The notes below the pieces were generated by a model, which was not told where the DNA came from, made no database searches, and worked only from the letters and a program-made list of their open reading frames with translations. DNA of 64,000 nucleotides from Dactylosporangium sucinum. Lineage in GTDB: Bacteria; Actinomycetota; Actinomycetes; Mycobacteriales; Micromonosporaceae. Numbering within the stretch: the first letter of the stretch is position 1; each line of letters starts with the position of its first letter. A program made the position numbers and the translations under genes. Where the stretch lies: NCBI RefSeq assembly GCF_014647515.1, contig NZ_BMPI01000019.1, positions 1,416 through 65,415 on the forward strand. Direction: 5' to 3'. Positions 1-9,214 of this stretch are shown here, piece by piece.

Positions 1-3000
1 ATCGGTCCTGGTCCAGCGGGCGGAGAACCCGTCGGCCGGCACGCCCGCGGCCGGGGCGCCATCGCCCCAGTCGTAGTCGATGGCCGCCTCCTCGCGCGTC
101 AGCAGCGGCTGCCCCGCGAGGCTGGTGCCGGCGTAGTACGAGGCCGTCCACAGGGTGGGTGGTGGCGGGTCGGCGGTCTTGTCGTAGCTGACGCGGGCGA
201 TGGCGCCGCCCGCCTTCTCGTAGTACTCGGCGACGATGACGTGGGCGCCCTCGGCGAGGTTGCGCTGCACGACGAACGTCGTCGGAGCCTGGTCGCGCCA
301 CTGGTCGAGGACCAGCACACCGTCCACGTAGAGGCGGACACCGTCGTCGGCGGTGAGCTTGAACGTGTAGATGCCGGCGGCCAGATTGTCGGTGCGGGTC
401 CAGCGGGCGGAGAACCCGTCGGCGGGCAGGCCGGGGCCGGGCGAACCGGTACCCCAGTCGAAGTCGACCGCCGAGTCCTGCCGCACCAGGGCCGGCGTGC
501 CGGCCAGGTCCGGATTCGGGTAGTACACGCCGTCCCAGCCGGGCGGCGAGGTGACGTCACCGACCCGCTGGTAGCCGAAGTGCAGCTGGTTGCCGGCCGC
601 GTTCTCGTAGTACTCGACCCGGATCGTGTGCGGACCGCCGAACAGCAGCTTGTCCGCGCTGAACGCCTCGTTCTGATCCCGCCACTTGTCGACCACGGGC
701 TGGCCGTCCACGAACACCCGCACACCGTCGTCGCTGGTACCGCTGAAGCGGTAGAGCCCGGCCGGCAGCACGTCGGTGCGGGTGTACACCGCTACGTAGT
801 GATCATCGCCGATCCCGCCGCCCGGAGACCCGTCGTGGTCGATGGCGGCTTCCTGCTGGACCAGGTCGGGGGTCCGGGTGGGGATCGCCGGCGCGCTGCC
901 GGCCCCCGGCGTGTTCCAGTAGCGGGCCTCGTACGGCGGCGCCGCCGGCAGAGCACCGGCCCGCGACCAGGTGAGGCGGGCCAGGGCGCCGGCCGCGTTC
1001 TCGTAGTACTCCATGACGACCGTGTGCGCGCCGCCCCCCAGCGCCAGGCGGGTGGTGTAGTCCGTGGGACCCTGGTCGGTCCAGTGGTCGATCACCTTCT
1101 GCCCGTCGACCCACAGCCGGACGCCGTCGTCGCTGGTCGTGGTGAAGTCGTAGTAGCCCGCGGTCAGCGTCACCGAACGGGTGTACCGCGCCACGAAGTG
1201 GTCAACGTCGATCGATGGGCCGGGCGAGCCCAGGCCCCAGTCGTGGTCGACGGCCGCCTCGTCCCGGCTCAGCTGCGGCGCCGTCGCCGGGATCGTGGGC
1301 GCGGAGCCGGCGCCCGGCGTGTTCCAGTACTCGGCCAGGAACACGTCACGCGGCTGGTCCGGCGTCGTCTCCCAGGACAGCTTCGCCAGCGCGTCCACGG
1401 CGTTGTCGTAGAACTCCATCCGGACCTTGTGCTCACCGGCCGCGAAGTCCGCGACGTAGTCGTACGCGGTCGGGCCCTGGTCATGCCACTGGTCGATGAC
1501 CAGCTGGTCGTCGAGGAAGAGCCGCGCACCGTCGTCGGAAGCGATCGTGAACCGGTACCGGCCGGCCGCGAAGTACTCCTGCTTCGACCAGCGCGCCGAG
1601 AAGTGGTCCGCGTTCACTCCCGGCCCGGGCGAGTTCACCGACCAGACGAAGTCGACCTGCGGGTCCTGGCGGGTCAGCACGGGCGCGCCCTGCAGGTTCT
1701 GGTTGTTGAAGAACTCGGCGGTGAACGGCTGCGACGGCGCGTAGTTCGCGGTGAACGTCTTGTCCGCCGCCGGCGTGGTGACGAAGTGGCGGATCGCTTC
1801 GCCGTCGGACCAGCCGGTGAAGTGGTACACGGTCCCGTTCGCGTCGACCGCGGTCGGCGGGGCTGCGATCTCCCGCTTGAACCCGACAACACCCTGCACC
1901 GCGTCCGGGGTAGGGATCGGCACCCCGTCAAGCGTCAGGCCCAGGCCGGGCGGGTTCGTCGCGAACGTCATGACCGACGTGTTCGGGTAGATGAACACCG
2001 ACTTCGTGGTCGACAGGCCGTTGCGGTCGGTGACGGTCACCTTGATCTCGAACCAGGTGTTCGCCGACGCCTCGCCGGTCGTCGGGATCGTGAACGTGCC
2101 GACCCGGCCGGTCAGCGGCCCGACGAACGGGTGGACGTGCGTGTTGTGGTGCAGGAACACGTCGGTCTTGATGTCGCCGTCGCTGACGTCGAACCCGGCC
2201 GCGTCGGTACCGAACGCGTTGTACGTGATCGTGTCGCCGGCGTTGTACTTCGACCCGTCAACCGGCGTCGCGATCCGCACTGTCGGCGGCGAACCCACCT
2301 GGATCACGATCGGTCTCGATGTCGTCGTGTGCTGCCCATCGGACACCGTCAACGTCGCCGTATAGACACCGACCGTGTTGTAGGTCTTCGTCGGGTTGGC
2401 GTCGGTGCTCGTACTGCCGTCGCCGAGGTCCCAGCGGTACGTCAGGGCGTCGCCGTCGGGGTCGCTGGAGCCGGCACTGCTGAAGTGGACGGTGAGCGGC
2501 GCCGCACCACCGGTCGAGTCCGCGGAGGCGTGCACCACCGGGGCGTTGCCGGCGAGACTGTACGAGATTCGGTACAACTGCCCTGGGAAGTACGTGATGT
2601 AGTACAGCGACCCGTCCGGCGCGACCTTGAGATCCACGACGCTGCCCGCGTCGGTGTCGAAGTCCTTCACCTGGCTGATCTGCCCGGCGCCGTCCAGCAC
2701 CGCCTGCTTGATGAACCCGCGGGAGTAGTCGCCGAAGAACAGGCTGCCCTGGTACTCCGCCGGGAACTGGCTACCGTGGTAGACCGGCCCGGCGGTCACC
2801 GCGCCGGTGGTGCCGTCGTGGTTGTAGGCGGTCAGCGGGTCGATGTAGCCGGCGCAGTTCGCCGTGCACTTACCCTCATGTACCGGCCAGCCGTAGTTGC
2901 CGCCCTTGACGATGAGGTTGAGCTCCTCCCAGGTGTAGTCGCCGACATCACCGCCGTACAGCCGGCCGGTCGCGCTGTCGAACTGGAACCGCCACGGGTT

Positions 3001-3645
3001 GCGGAAGCCGTACGCCCAGATCGCGCCGAGCTTGCCCGGCTGGCCGTAGAACGGGTTGTCCGGCGGAATCGTCCCGTCGGGATTGATGCGCAGAATCTTG
3101 CCGTGCGGGTTGGACAGATCCTGCGCGTTGGGTGGATAGCCGTTGTCGCCGACCGCGAAGTACAGCTTTCCGTCCGGGCCGAACCGGATGCTGCCACCCA
3201 CGTGCAGCAACTGCGACGGCGACTGGGTCTGAAAAATGGTGTACGGGCCGTCGGTGCCGACATCTCCGGAAGCGTCGAAACGCACCAGGTGATTGATCAG
3301 GTCATGGCCGGTGTAGTAGAAGTACACCCAGTGGTTGGCCACGCCGAATCCCGGGTCGAACGCGATGCCGATGAGACCCCGGTCCCCCGACGCCTCCGAG
3401 GGCAGGTCGGCGAAGGGCTGCGGGAGCAGGTGGCCGTCCTTGAAGATCTTGATCTTGCCGGCCCGCTCCAGGATGAAGATCCGCCCGTCCGGAGCGATCT
3501 CGAAGCCGGACGGGCCGTCCAGGCCCGACCCGACGACCAGCGAGGTCTGGAAGCCGGCGGGTGGCGCGGCCTTCGTCGGCGCGGCGGTGAACAGCACGCC
3601 CATCATCGCGATGCTCACGGCGAGAAGAACAGCTCGAGCCTTCAT
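1..3645 (-). CDS. Secreted PQQ-type sugar dehydrogenase-like protein with PKD and PA14 repeats (3' end outside window)
   Basis: The frame is open from ATG at 3645 to base 1, at least 1215 codons, so the C-terminus is missing. Residues 1-26 are a signal peptide ending near PTKA. Residues about 30-355 match the glucose/sorbosone dehydrogenase beta-propeller family, with the typical GGSIRFGPDGKLYFAVGDNG stretch. A PKD domain follows (about 365-435, WDLGDG), then Ig-like and InlB-B-repeat-like segments (ending near FTGWSDGE). After these come PA14-type repeats starting near residues 641, 769, 905, 1038 and 1166, each with a variant of SDDGVRLWVDG; the fifth is cut. Family knowledge suggests oxidation of soluble aldoses outside the cell, with PA14 and PKD modules binding carbohydrate. 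Substrate and cofactor are not shown by the sequence. It is monocistronic and lies 650 bp downstream of the mannosidase operon. Confidence 0.85.
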   Translation of the reverse strand, partial: MKARAVLLAVSIAMMGVLFTAAPTKAAPPAGFQTSLVVGSGLDGPSGFEIAPDGRIFILERAGKIKIFKDGHLLPQPFADLPSEASGDRGLIGIAFDPGFGVANHWVYFYYTGHDLINHLVRFDASGDVGTDGPYTIFQTQSPSQLLHVGGSIRFGPDGKLYFAVGDNGYPPNAQDLSNPHGKILRINPDGTIPPDNPFYGQPGKLGAIWAYGFRNPWRFQFDSATGRLYGGDVGDYTWEELNLIVKGGNYGWPVHEGKCTANCAGYIDPLTAYNHDGTTGAVTAGPVYHGSQFPAEYQGSLFFGDYSRGFIKQAVLDGAGQISQVKDFDTDAGSVVDLKVAPDGSLYYITYFPGQLYRISYSLAGNAPVVHASADSTGGAAPLTVHFSSAGSSDPDGDALTYRWDLGDGSTSTDANPTKTYNTVGVYTATLTVSDGQHTTTSRPIVIQVGSPPTVRIATPVDGSKYNAGDTITYNAFGTDAAGFDVSDGDIKTDVFLHHNTHVHPFVGPLTGRVGTFTIPTTGEASANTWFEIKVTVTDRNGLSTTKSVFIYPNTSVMTFATNPPGLGLTLDGVPIPTPDAVQGVVGFKREIAAPPTAVDANGTVYHFTGWSDGEAIRHFVTTPAADKTFTANYAPSQPFTAEFFNNQNLQGAPVLTRQDPQVDFVWSVNSPGPGVNADHFSARWSKQEYFAAGRYRFTIASDDGARLFLDDQLVIDQWHDQGPTAYDYVADFAAGEHKVRMEFYDNAVDALAKLSWETTPDQPRDVFLAEYWNTPGAGSAPTIPATAPQLSRDEAAVDHDWGLGSPGPSIDVDHFVARYTRSVTLTAGYYDFTTTSDDGVRLWVDGQKVIDHWTDQGPTDYTTRLALGGGAHTVVMEYYENAAGALARLTWSRAGALPAAPPYEARYWNTPGAGSAPAIPTRTPDLVQQEAAIDHDGSPGGGIGDDHYVAVYTRTDVLPAGLYRFSGTSDDGVRVFVDGQPVVDKWRDQNEAFSADKLLFGGPHTIRVEYYENAAGNQLHFGYQRVGDVTSPPGWDGVYYPNPDLAGTPALVRQDSAVDFDWGTGSPGPGLPADGFSARWTRTDNLAAGIYTFKLTADDGVRLYVDGVLVLDQWRDQAPTTFVVQRNLAEGAHVIVAEYYEKAGGAIARVSYDKTADPPPPTLWTASYYAGTSLAGQPLLTREEAAIDYDWGDGAPAAGVPADGFSARWTRTD

Positions 3646-4295
3646 GGCGTCCTCAGCGAATCAATACATTGACGATTGAAGATGTAACAGGCCGGCCGCG
3701 CGGGGCCGCCGAGAGCGGCGGTGATCTCCGACGAAACGCAAACGGCATCCGGCGCCGCAGCCGACCCGGCAAGCGGCGATCCGCGAAGAACCGACAACTT
3801 GTTCCCGGACACACCTATTCGTCGCCGAAATGTACGATTCGGCACTGCTCGACGTGTCCCTTGATGCGCCGTTCGATGGGATGCCCCTCCCGCACAGGCT
3901 GGACGCCTGTGCCGGCGATGCACCACTGGGCGGGGCCGAACGACGACATTCGCGCACAAGGCGACCGCCGATCGAATTGATCAGCCGCGCCGCTTCCAGT
4001 GAATGGAGGGGAACCGCATTCGATATCCAACGGATACGCGCCCTGCGATCGCCTTGATGAACAATGTCTAATCCCCGGCCCACGCCCGGCCCGCGGGAAC
4101 CAGGACAGTGTGACCCACATCACATACTGGTCGGTCAGATGTTTAATGCGGCACGTCGATACCGGCGAGCCGGCGAACCGCAGCGTAGGTCATGCGAAGG
4201 CAGGGTCCTGGGCGGTGCGCGGTGCCGTCACGCGGAGTGGCATGCCCCGGCCTACTGGCGGTGGTCCATCGGGCACGGCGCACGCGGGTCCGGGG
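3646..4295. other. Intergenic region with hairpin and a shared CCAACGGATACG element
   Basis: This 650-bp stretch lies between the mannosidase stop and the start of the secreted dehydrogenase, both read leftward. It has lower G+C than its neighbours and no open frame that looks like a protein. It must hold the promoter of the dehydrogenase gene and the end of the mannosidase transcript. Positions 3892-3899 and 3905-3912 form a perfect 8-bp hairpin (GCACAGGC/GCCTGTGC, 5-nt loop) without a T run. Positions 4027-4038 carry CCAACGGATACG, found again at 33516-33527, within a small inverted repeat TATCC-AAC-GGATA (4024-4036). No terminator with a U-tract was seen. Confidence 0.5.
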
Positions 4296-7200
4296 TCAGG
4301 CGCCGCCGGGGCGGACGACGATGCGGACGGGTTCGCAGTACGCGATCCGGCCGAAGGCGCAGATCTTGGGCTGGGCCCAGAACTCCCCGGGTGGCGTCCC
4401 GACCGGGACGGCCACGGGGAACTCGACACTCTGCGTGGACCCGGGCGCGATGGTGAAGCCCCGGGTCGGCTCGCTCGTCAGCGGCCAGATGTAGTGCGGG
4501 GTGATGAGCTGGGCGTGCCCCCACAGCGGGGTGCGCAGGTCGTGGCTCACCCGCACGCGGACGTGGCCACGCGCCCCGGGGGTCAGCGTGAGCTCCCGGG
4601 CCTCGGCGCGCGCGTGCAGCAACGGCCCGGGCGCGGGCCGGCCCACCGGCACGACGAGGGCGTCCTGCAGCTCCTGGCCCCGGTGGGCGATGCTCGCCGC
4701 GACCGCGTACCAGCCGGGTTCGGCGTCGTCGGGAGCCGTGACGGTGACGGGCACGCCGAGGTGGCCACCCGCGGCGACGGTCACGAACCTCGACCGGGGG
4801 GTGGCGACCCAGCCCTCCGGCGCCCTGACGAGCAGCTCCCCGTCGTAGCCGGCGTCCGTGTCGTCGCAGACGATCTGAGCGCACAGCCGCACACCGGCCG
4901 CGGCGCCGTCGTCCGGCCGGAGGGTGAGCGCGACCGGCAGGTTGCCCATGGGCGCGGGGCCGCAGTTGTGCAGCCAGTAGCGGGTGAACACGGGCTGCAC
5001 GGGTTCGGCGCTCGCCGCGAGCGCTGCCCCGCCCCGCTCGGCGCGCGCCGGTGACAGGGCCAGGGACGTGATCCGGTACCCCTCGACGTCGAGCCGCAGC
5101 TCCCGGCCGTCGTGCTCGAGGGGCGCGCCGGGGCGGTCGAGCAGGTCGGCGGCCGTGGCCGAGGCGATACCGCCGGCGAGGCGGATCGCGATGCTGCCGG
5201 ACCGGCCGTGCGGCTCGTAGCCGCGGACGATCAGGCTGTCGCACGCGTCGGCGGACGCCGCGGAGCCGGTGGCGAGCGGCTCCCCCCGCGGCTTGACCGC
5301 GGTGACGACGAAGTCCGCGGCGGGCTCGACGCTCAACAGGGATCCGGTGGCCGGCAGCGCCCCGTCGCCGGCCGGCGCGGCGGTCGCGGCGAGCGGATGG
5401 TTGACGGACTGCCCGGCGGCGACGAACCCGGCGGCGCGCCATCCGCCGGGGCCGCTCACCAGGTGGTACTCGAAGCGCCTGCTGGTGTGGTGCTGGAAGC
5501 TGCGCCCGCCCGGCGCGTTGAGTTCCGGGAAGTTGATCGCGGTTCCGGTGGGCCAGCCGGTGCACGCGCGGGCCAGCGACATGTTCAGCGTGCCGTCGGG
5601 CTCGACCGCGAAGCCGGGGGTACCGCGGTTGAGCAGCGCGACGGCGTAGTCCTCGACGGTCCCCTCGCCGTGGTGCAGCGCGGACGGCTGCGTGACGTGC
5701 ACGTTCGCGTCGCGGACGTCGCCGAGGAACTCGGTGAGGGCCCGCCGCTCGTCGTCCGCGTCGTTGCCGGCGATCAGCAGGACGGGCAGGTCCCGGATCG
5801 CGCGCACGTCGGCGCCCGGCCGCCAGACCTCGCCGAGCGGCCGCTCGGCCGGGATCCAGAGGCGGGCCGTGCCGGTCGCGGCGAGCTGAGCGGCCAGTTC
5901 GGCGGCGAACGGCGCCGGCGCCCGGTCGAGGAGCTCGGCGACGAACCCGTTGCGCTGCGGGGCGCCGACCGCGACGCGGCAGTCGGGGAGGTTGGAGTCG
6001 GTGTCCAACGCGCCGTAACGGTTTCCCGTCGCGCTCGTCACGGTGGCGGTGACACCCGCCCGGGCCAGCCCGACGGCGAGCCGCCGGGTCGAGGGCAGGC
6101 CCTCGTCGCCGTCGGGGACGACGATCTCGGCGATGGACACGGCTCGCGAGCGCTCGGAGCGCTCCTGTGGATCGTGCAGGTGGACGGTCAGCGCCGCCGC
6201 GAGGCCGAACCATTGGTGCGCCGTGTTGTCCAGGGTCCGGGGGTGCTCCGCCGCGTCGGCGTCGAGCAGGGCGTAGCCGCGGCCGATGACGGCGGCCGCG
6301 GTCTCGCTGACGGGCATGCCGCCGGGGACGTCGCAGGGTATGCGCACCCGCAGGAGCCGGTCGGTGGCGGCGAACCCGTCGATGCCCGTGGCGAAGTCGA
6401 TCCGGTCGATGCCGTACCACAGGGTGGTCTGCTGCGTGTAGCGGCATCCGTCGATCGTCGCGGTGGCCGTGATGCGCTCGCCGATCGGGCAGCGCTCGAC
6501 GGTGACGGCCGCCGCGGTGTCCGCGCTGCGCCAGGCGACGGCGTGCGGGAGCAGGTGCCACGGGCCCTCGCCGAACTCGGGATGGTCGCGGTGCTCGGCG
6601 ACGCAGACCAGCTCGTTGCCCACCCGGCCCGGCGGGAGGAGGTCGCGGCCGGCGGCCAGGTCGGTGATCTCGGTCAGGGCGCCGCCCCGCGCGGGATCCG
6701 CACGAACCCGGTAGCGGTCGTTGGCGATGCTCGGCCCCTCGACGAGTCGCCCGACGGGTTGCCACGCGGACGCCGACGGCTCCGCGGTGCCCGGCAGCAG
6801 GCGGTAGGTGCGGTAGCCCATCGACGGCACGTCGCGCGCGACCCACCGCAGCAGCGCCCGGCCCGGCCGGCCGTCGGCGGCGTGCGCGAGGGCCTCGGTG
6901 AGGTACGGGACCGGGACCCCTCGGTCGTCGGTGAGCGTGACACCCACGGCCGGGTCGAGGTCGATCTCCAGGGCGACGGTGTCCGTCCGGGGGTGCGCCA
7001 GCGGGTTGAACACGACGACCGCGGCGCCCTCCCCGCGGGTGTCGACGTGCCGGGCCAGGTGCCGGCGGGCCGACCGGTCCACGTCGGCGGCCAGGTCGTG
7101 CGCCTCGCGCCAGCCGGCGACCAGGTCGAGATAGACCTGGTCGGACTGGGTGCCGGTGACCGCGTCGTGGTGCGCGCCGAACAGCAGCAGCCGCCACGCC

Positions 7201-8324
7201 TTGTCGACGGCCGCGGCGGGGTAGGCCGCGCCGTGCAGCGCGGCGAAGGTGGCCCACTTCTCGGCGTCCAGCAGCAGGTTCTCCACCAGGCGGTGGGCCT
7301 GCTTGGTGTCGATCGCGGTGACGTCCTTGCCGGTGTAGATCGGGTTCATGTCGCGGGTCTGCGGCGTGGGGTGCGTGCCCCTCGCGGCGAGCTCGTCCCG
7401 CACGGCGGTGAAGAAGTCGCGCGGCAGGCCGTAGCGCAGCCGCACGTGCGGGTACCGCTCGTCCCAGGCCGCGCGCAGCTCGGTGACCCAGCGCATGGGC
7501 GGGCTGAAGTCGCTGCCCATCGGGATCATGACGTTGCGGGTCGCGGCGGCCGGGCGCAGCTGGGTGAACAGCTCGTGCAGCTCCGCCGCCGCGGTCTGCG
7601 GATCCTGGGCGGCGTCGAGGCTGAAGCCGGCCGAGTAGTGGCCGGCCATGTAGTGGGTGAGCAGGCCGTCCCCGCCGGGCGACACCCACTCGAACTCGGT
7701 GGGGAACTGGGTCGGCGCGAACGGCTTGCGATGCTCGCGGATGTTCCAGCTCGTCAGCATGGGCCCCCACTGGTGGTAGGGGCCGCGGGCGAAGGCGATC
7801 GAGGTCAGCCCGGCGCCGGCCATCACCTGCGCGAACTGCGGGTCGTGGCCGAACACGTCCAGTTGCCACGCGGTGGACGGGACGCCTCCGACGACGTGCC
7901 GCTGGAACCCGGCGCCGTGCACGGCGTTGCGGATCGTCGTCTCGATGCCGGTGAGGTTGGTGTTGGGCTCGTTGTAGGTGCCGCCGACCAGCTCCAGGCG
8001 GCCGTCCGCGATCAGTCGCCGGATGAGCTCGCGGTCCTCGGGATAGGTGTCCCAGTACGGCTTGAGGTAGTCGACCTCGGCGAGGACCACGCTGTACCGC
8101 GGATCCTCGCGGATCTTCGCCAGGTGGGCCTTGACGAGGCTGAAGGCGCTGTGCCCGGGCCAGGCGTAGCGCGCCTCGCCCGCGTCTGGGGCCTGCGGTT
8201 GATCCTGCGGTTGATCCTGCGGTTGATCCTGCGGTTGATCCCAGGTCTGGGTGTACGCGGACTGGGTGTTCCACCACACCGGGTCGTAGTGGAAGTGCGG
8301 GATGAGCCAGACGGTCCAGTTCAC
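4296..8324 (-). CDS. GH38-family alpha-mannosidase, long form
   Basis: This is a predicted cytoplasmic glycoside hydrolase of family 38 (1342 aa), which removes alpha-linked mannose with retention and a divalent metal. The N-terminus carries the family metal-binding motif HFHYDPVWWNTQ (residues about 9-20). WQLDVFGHDPQF near residue 155 corresponds to the nucleophile region. No signal peptide is visible. The GTG start at 8324 overlaps the TGA of the upstream permease (GTGA), so translation is coupled. At 1342 residues it is longer than the roughly 850-1050 common in the family. The tail (last 100 residues) looks like an Ig-like or NEW3-type domain. A DQPQ tandem insert sits about 30 residues from the N-terminus. 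Its place at the end of a sugar-importer operon suggests that it trims imported mannosides. The exact linkage cannot be read from sequence. Confidence 0.85.
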   Translation of the reverse strand: MNWTVWLIPHFHYDPVWWNTQSAYTQTWDQPQDQPQDQPQDQPQAPDAGEARYAWPGHSAFSLVKAHLAKIREDPRYSVVLAEVDYLKPYWDTYPEDRELIRRLIADGRLELVGGTYNEPNTNLTGIETTIRNAVHGAGFQRHVVGGVPSTAWQLDVFGHDPQFAQVMAGAGLTSIAFARGPYHQWGPMLTSWNIREHRKPFAPTQFPTEFEWVSPGGDGLLTHYMAGHYSAGFSLDAAQDPQTAAAELHELFTQLRPAAATRNVMIPMGSDFSPPMRWVTELRAAWDERYPHVRLRYGLPRDFFTAVRDELAARGTHPTPQTRDMNPIYTGKDVTAIDTKQAHRLVENLLLDAEKWATFAALHGAAYPAAAVDKAWRLLLFGAHHDAVTGTQSDQVYLDLVAGWREAHDLAADVDRSARRHLARHVDTRGEGAAVVVFNPLAHPRTDTVALEIDLDPAVGVTLTDDRGVPVPYLTEALAHAADGRPGRALLRWVARDVPSMGYRTYRLLPGTAEPSASAWQPVGRLVEGPSIANDRYRVRADPARGGALTEITDLAAGRDLLPPGRVGNELVCVAEHRDHPEFGEGPWHLLPHAVAWRSADTAAAVTVERCPIGERITATATIDGCRYTQQTTLWYGIDRIDFATGIDGFAATDRLLRVRIPCDVPGGMPVSETAAAVIGRGYALLDADAAEHPRTLDNTAHQWFGLAAALTVHLHDPQERSERSRAVSIAEIVVPDGDEGLPSTRRLAVGLARAGVTATVTSATGNRYGALDTDSNLPDCRVAVGAPQRNGFVAELLDRAPAPFAAELAAQLAATGTARLWIPAERPLGEVWRPGADVRAIRDLPVLLIAGNDADDERRALTEFLGDVRDANVHVTQPSALHHGEGTVEDYAVALLNRGTPGFAVEPDGTLNMSLARACTGWPTGTAINFPELNAPGGRSFQHHTSRRFEYHLVSGPGGWRAAGFVAAGQSVNHPLAATAAPAGDGALPATGSLLSVEPAADFVVTAVKPRGEPLATGSAASADACDSLIVRGYEPHGRSGSIAIRLAGGIASATAADLLDRPGAPLEHDGRELRLDVEGYRITSLALSPARAERGGAALAASAEPVQPVFTRYWLHNCGPAPMGNLPVALTLRPDDGAAAGVRLCAQIVCDDTDAGYDGELLVRAPEGWVATPRSRFVTVAAGGHLGVPVTVTAPDDAEPGWYAVAASIAHRGQELQDALVVPVGRPAPGPLLHARAEARELTLTPGARGHVRVRVSHDLRTPLWGHAQLITPHYIWPLTSEPTRGFTIAPGSTQSVEFPVAVPVGTPPGEFWAQPKICAFGRIAYCEPVRIVVRPGGA
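8193..8240 (-). repeat. Four perfect 12-bp in-frame repeats (DQPQ)
   Basis: On the minus strand GATCAACCGCAG is repeated four times without mismatch (units 8193-8204, 8205-8216, 8217-8228, 8229-8240), coding DQPQ x4. It lies just after the metal-binding motif of the mannosidase. Copy-number change would keep the frame, so length variation could occur without loss of the protein. Confidence 0.9.
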
Positions 8325-9214
8325 GCCTTCACGGCCCCCTGCATGATCCCGCCGATGATCTGCTTGCCGAGGAAGAGGAACACCAGCAGCACGGGCGCCG
8401 TGCTGATCAGGGTTCCCGCGAGCACGAGCGAGTAGTCCATGTAGTAGCCACCGGCCAGTGTGGACAGTGCGACCTGGGTGGTCGGGTTGCCCTGGCCGAG
8501 GGCCAGCAGCGGCCAGAAGAAGTCGTTCCAGGCGTTCATGAAGGTGAACAGCGCGAGCACCGCGGCGACGGGCCGGGCCGCTGGCAGCACGACGTGCCAG
8601 TACAGCCGGTGTGTCGAGCATCCGTCCATCCGGCCGGCCTCCAGCAGCGCGTCGGGCAGCGCCTCGGAGAGGTACTGGCGCATCAGGAAGACGCCGAACG
8701 CGGAGGTGGCCGCCGGGACGATGACCGCCTGCAGGTGCCCGGTCCAGCCCAGCCACTGCGACATCATGATGTACAGCGGGATGATGCCCAGCTGGGCCGG
8801 CACCATCATCGTCACGAGCAGGAACCCGAGCAGGGCGTTGCGGCCGCGGAACTTGAGCTTCGCGAACGCGAAGCCGGCCAGCGTGCTGGTGAGCACGACG
8901 GAGACCGTGACCACGGTCGCGACGATCATCGAGTTGGCCAGGGCGAGGCCGAAGTTCGCCTGGGTGTACGCCCGCTGCAGGTTCTCCCACAGGTGGCTGC
9001 CGGGCAGCAGCCGGGGCGGCCAGCTCCCCGCCGCGGAGTTGTCGTTGGACGCCGCGACGAGCGACCAGTACAGCGGGAACGCCGACACCGCGGCGATGAG
9101 CCCCAGCAGCACGTAGGTCCTCGTTCCGGCGCGGCGCGCGCCCGGCGCCGCGGACCGCCCACGGCCGCGGCGAGCGCCGGTCATGGCCCGGGAGACCGGT
9201 ATCAGGGTCGTCAT
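8321..9214 (-). CDS. Carbohydrate ABC transporter permease (MalG-type, CUT1)
   Basis: Inner-membrane permease of 297 aa with about six hydrophobic segments. It carries the cytoplasmic EAA-type loop near DALLEAGRMDGCSTHRLYWH, which contacts the ATPase in this family. The ATG at 9214 overlaps the TGA of the upstream permease (ATGA), and its own stop overlaps the GTG of the mannosidase, so the genes are translationally coupled. An internal ATG at 9183 is an alternative start. No ATP-binding subunit is encoded nearby; in actinomycetes such importers usually share an MsiK-type ATPase encoded elsewhere. Confidence 0.92.
   Translation of the reverse strand: MTTLIPVSRAMTGARRGRGRSAAPGARRAGTRTYVLLGLIAAVSAFPLYWSLVAASNDNSAAGSWPPRLLPGSHLWENLQRAYTQANFGLALANSMIVATVVTVSVVLTSTLAGFAFAKLKFRGRNALLGFLLVTMMVPAQLGIIPLYIMMSQWLGWTGHLQAVIVPAATSAFGVFLMRQYLSEALPDALLEAGRMDGCSTHRLYWHVVLPAARPVAAVLALFTFMNAWNDFFWPLLALGQGNPTTQVALSTLAGGYYMDYSLVLAGTLISTAPVLLVFLFLGKQIIGGIMQGAVKA

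Noticed and set aside
241..3672. A 1143-codon rightward open frame
   Set aside because: It is antisense to the secreted dehydrogenase over nearly its full length and reads as Arg/Val/Gly-rich text without domains. The leftward frame has a signal peptide and clear PKD and PA14 repeats.
3661..4083. A 140-codon leftward frame in the gap after the mannosidase
   Set aside because: No ribosome site, Arg/Ser-rich, no domain, and competing frames of similar length on both strands.
8193..8240. CRISPR-like repeat array
   Set aside because: The units are contiguous 12-mers in frame within a gene, without spacers.
5112..8435. A 1107-codon rightward open frame across the mannosidase
   Set aside because: A shadow frame of high-G+C coding DNA. 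The opposite strand has the GH38 motifs.
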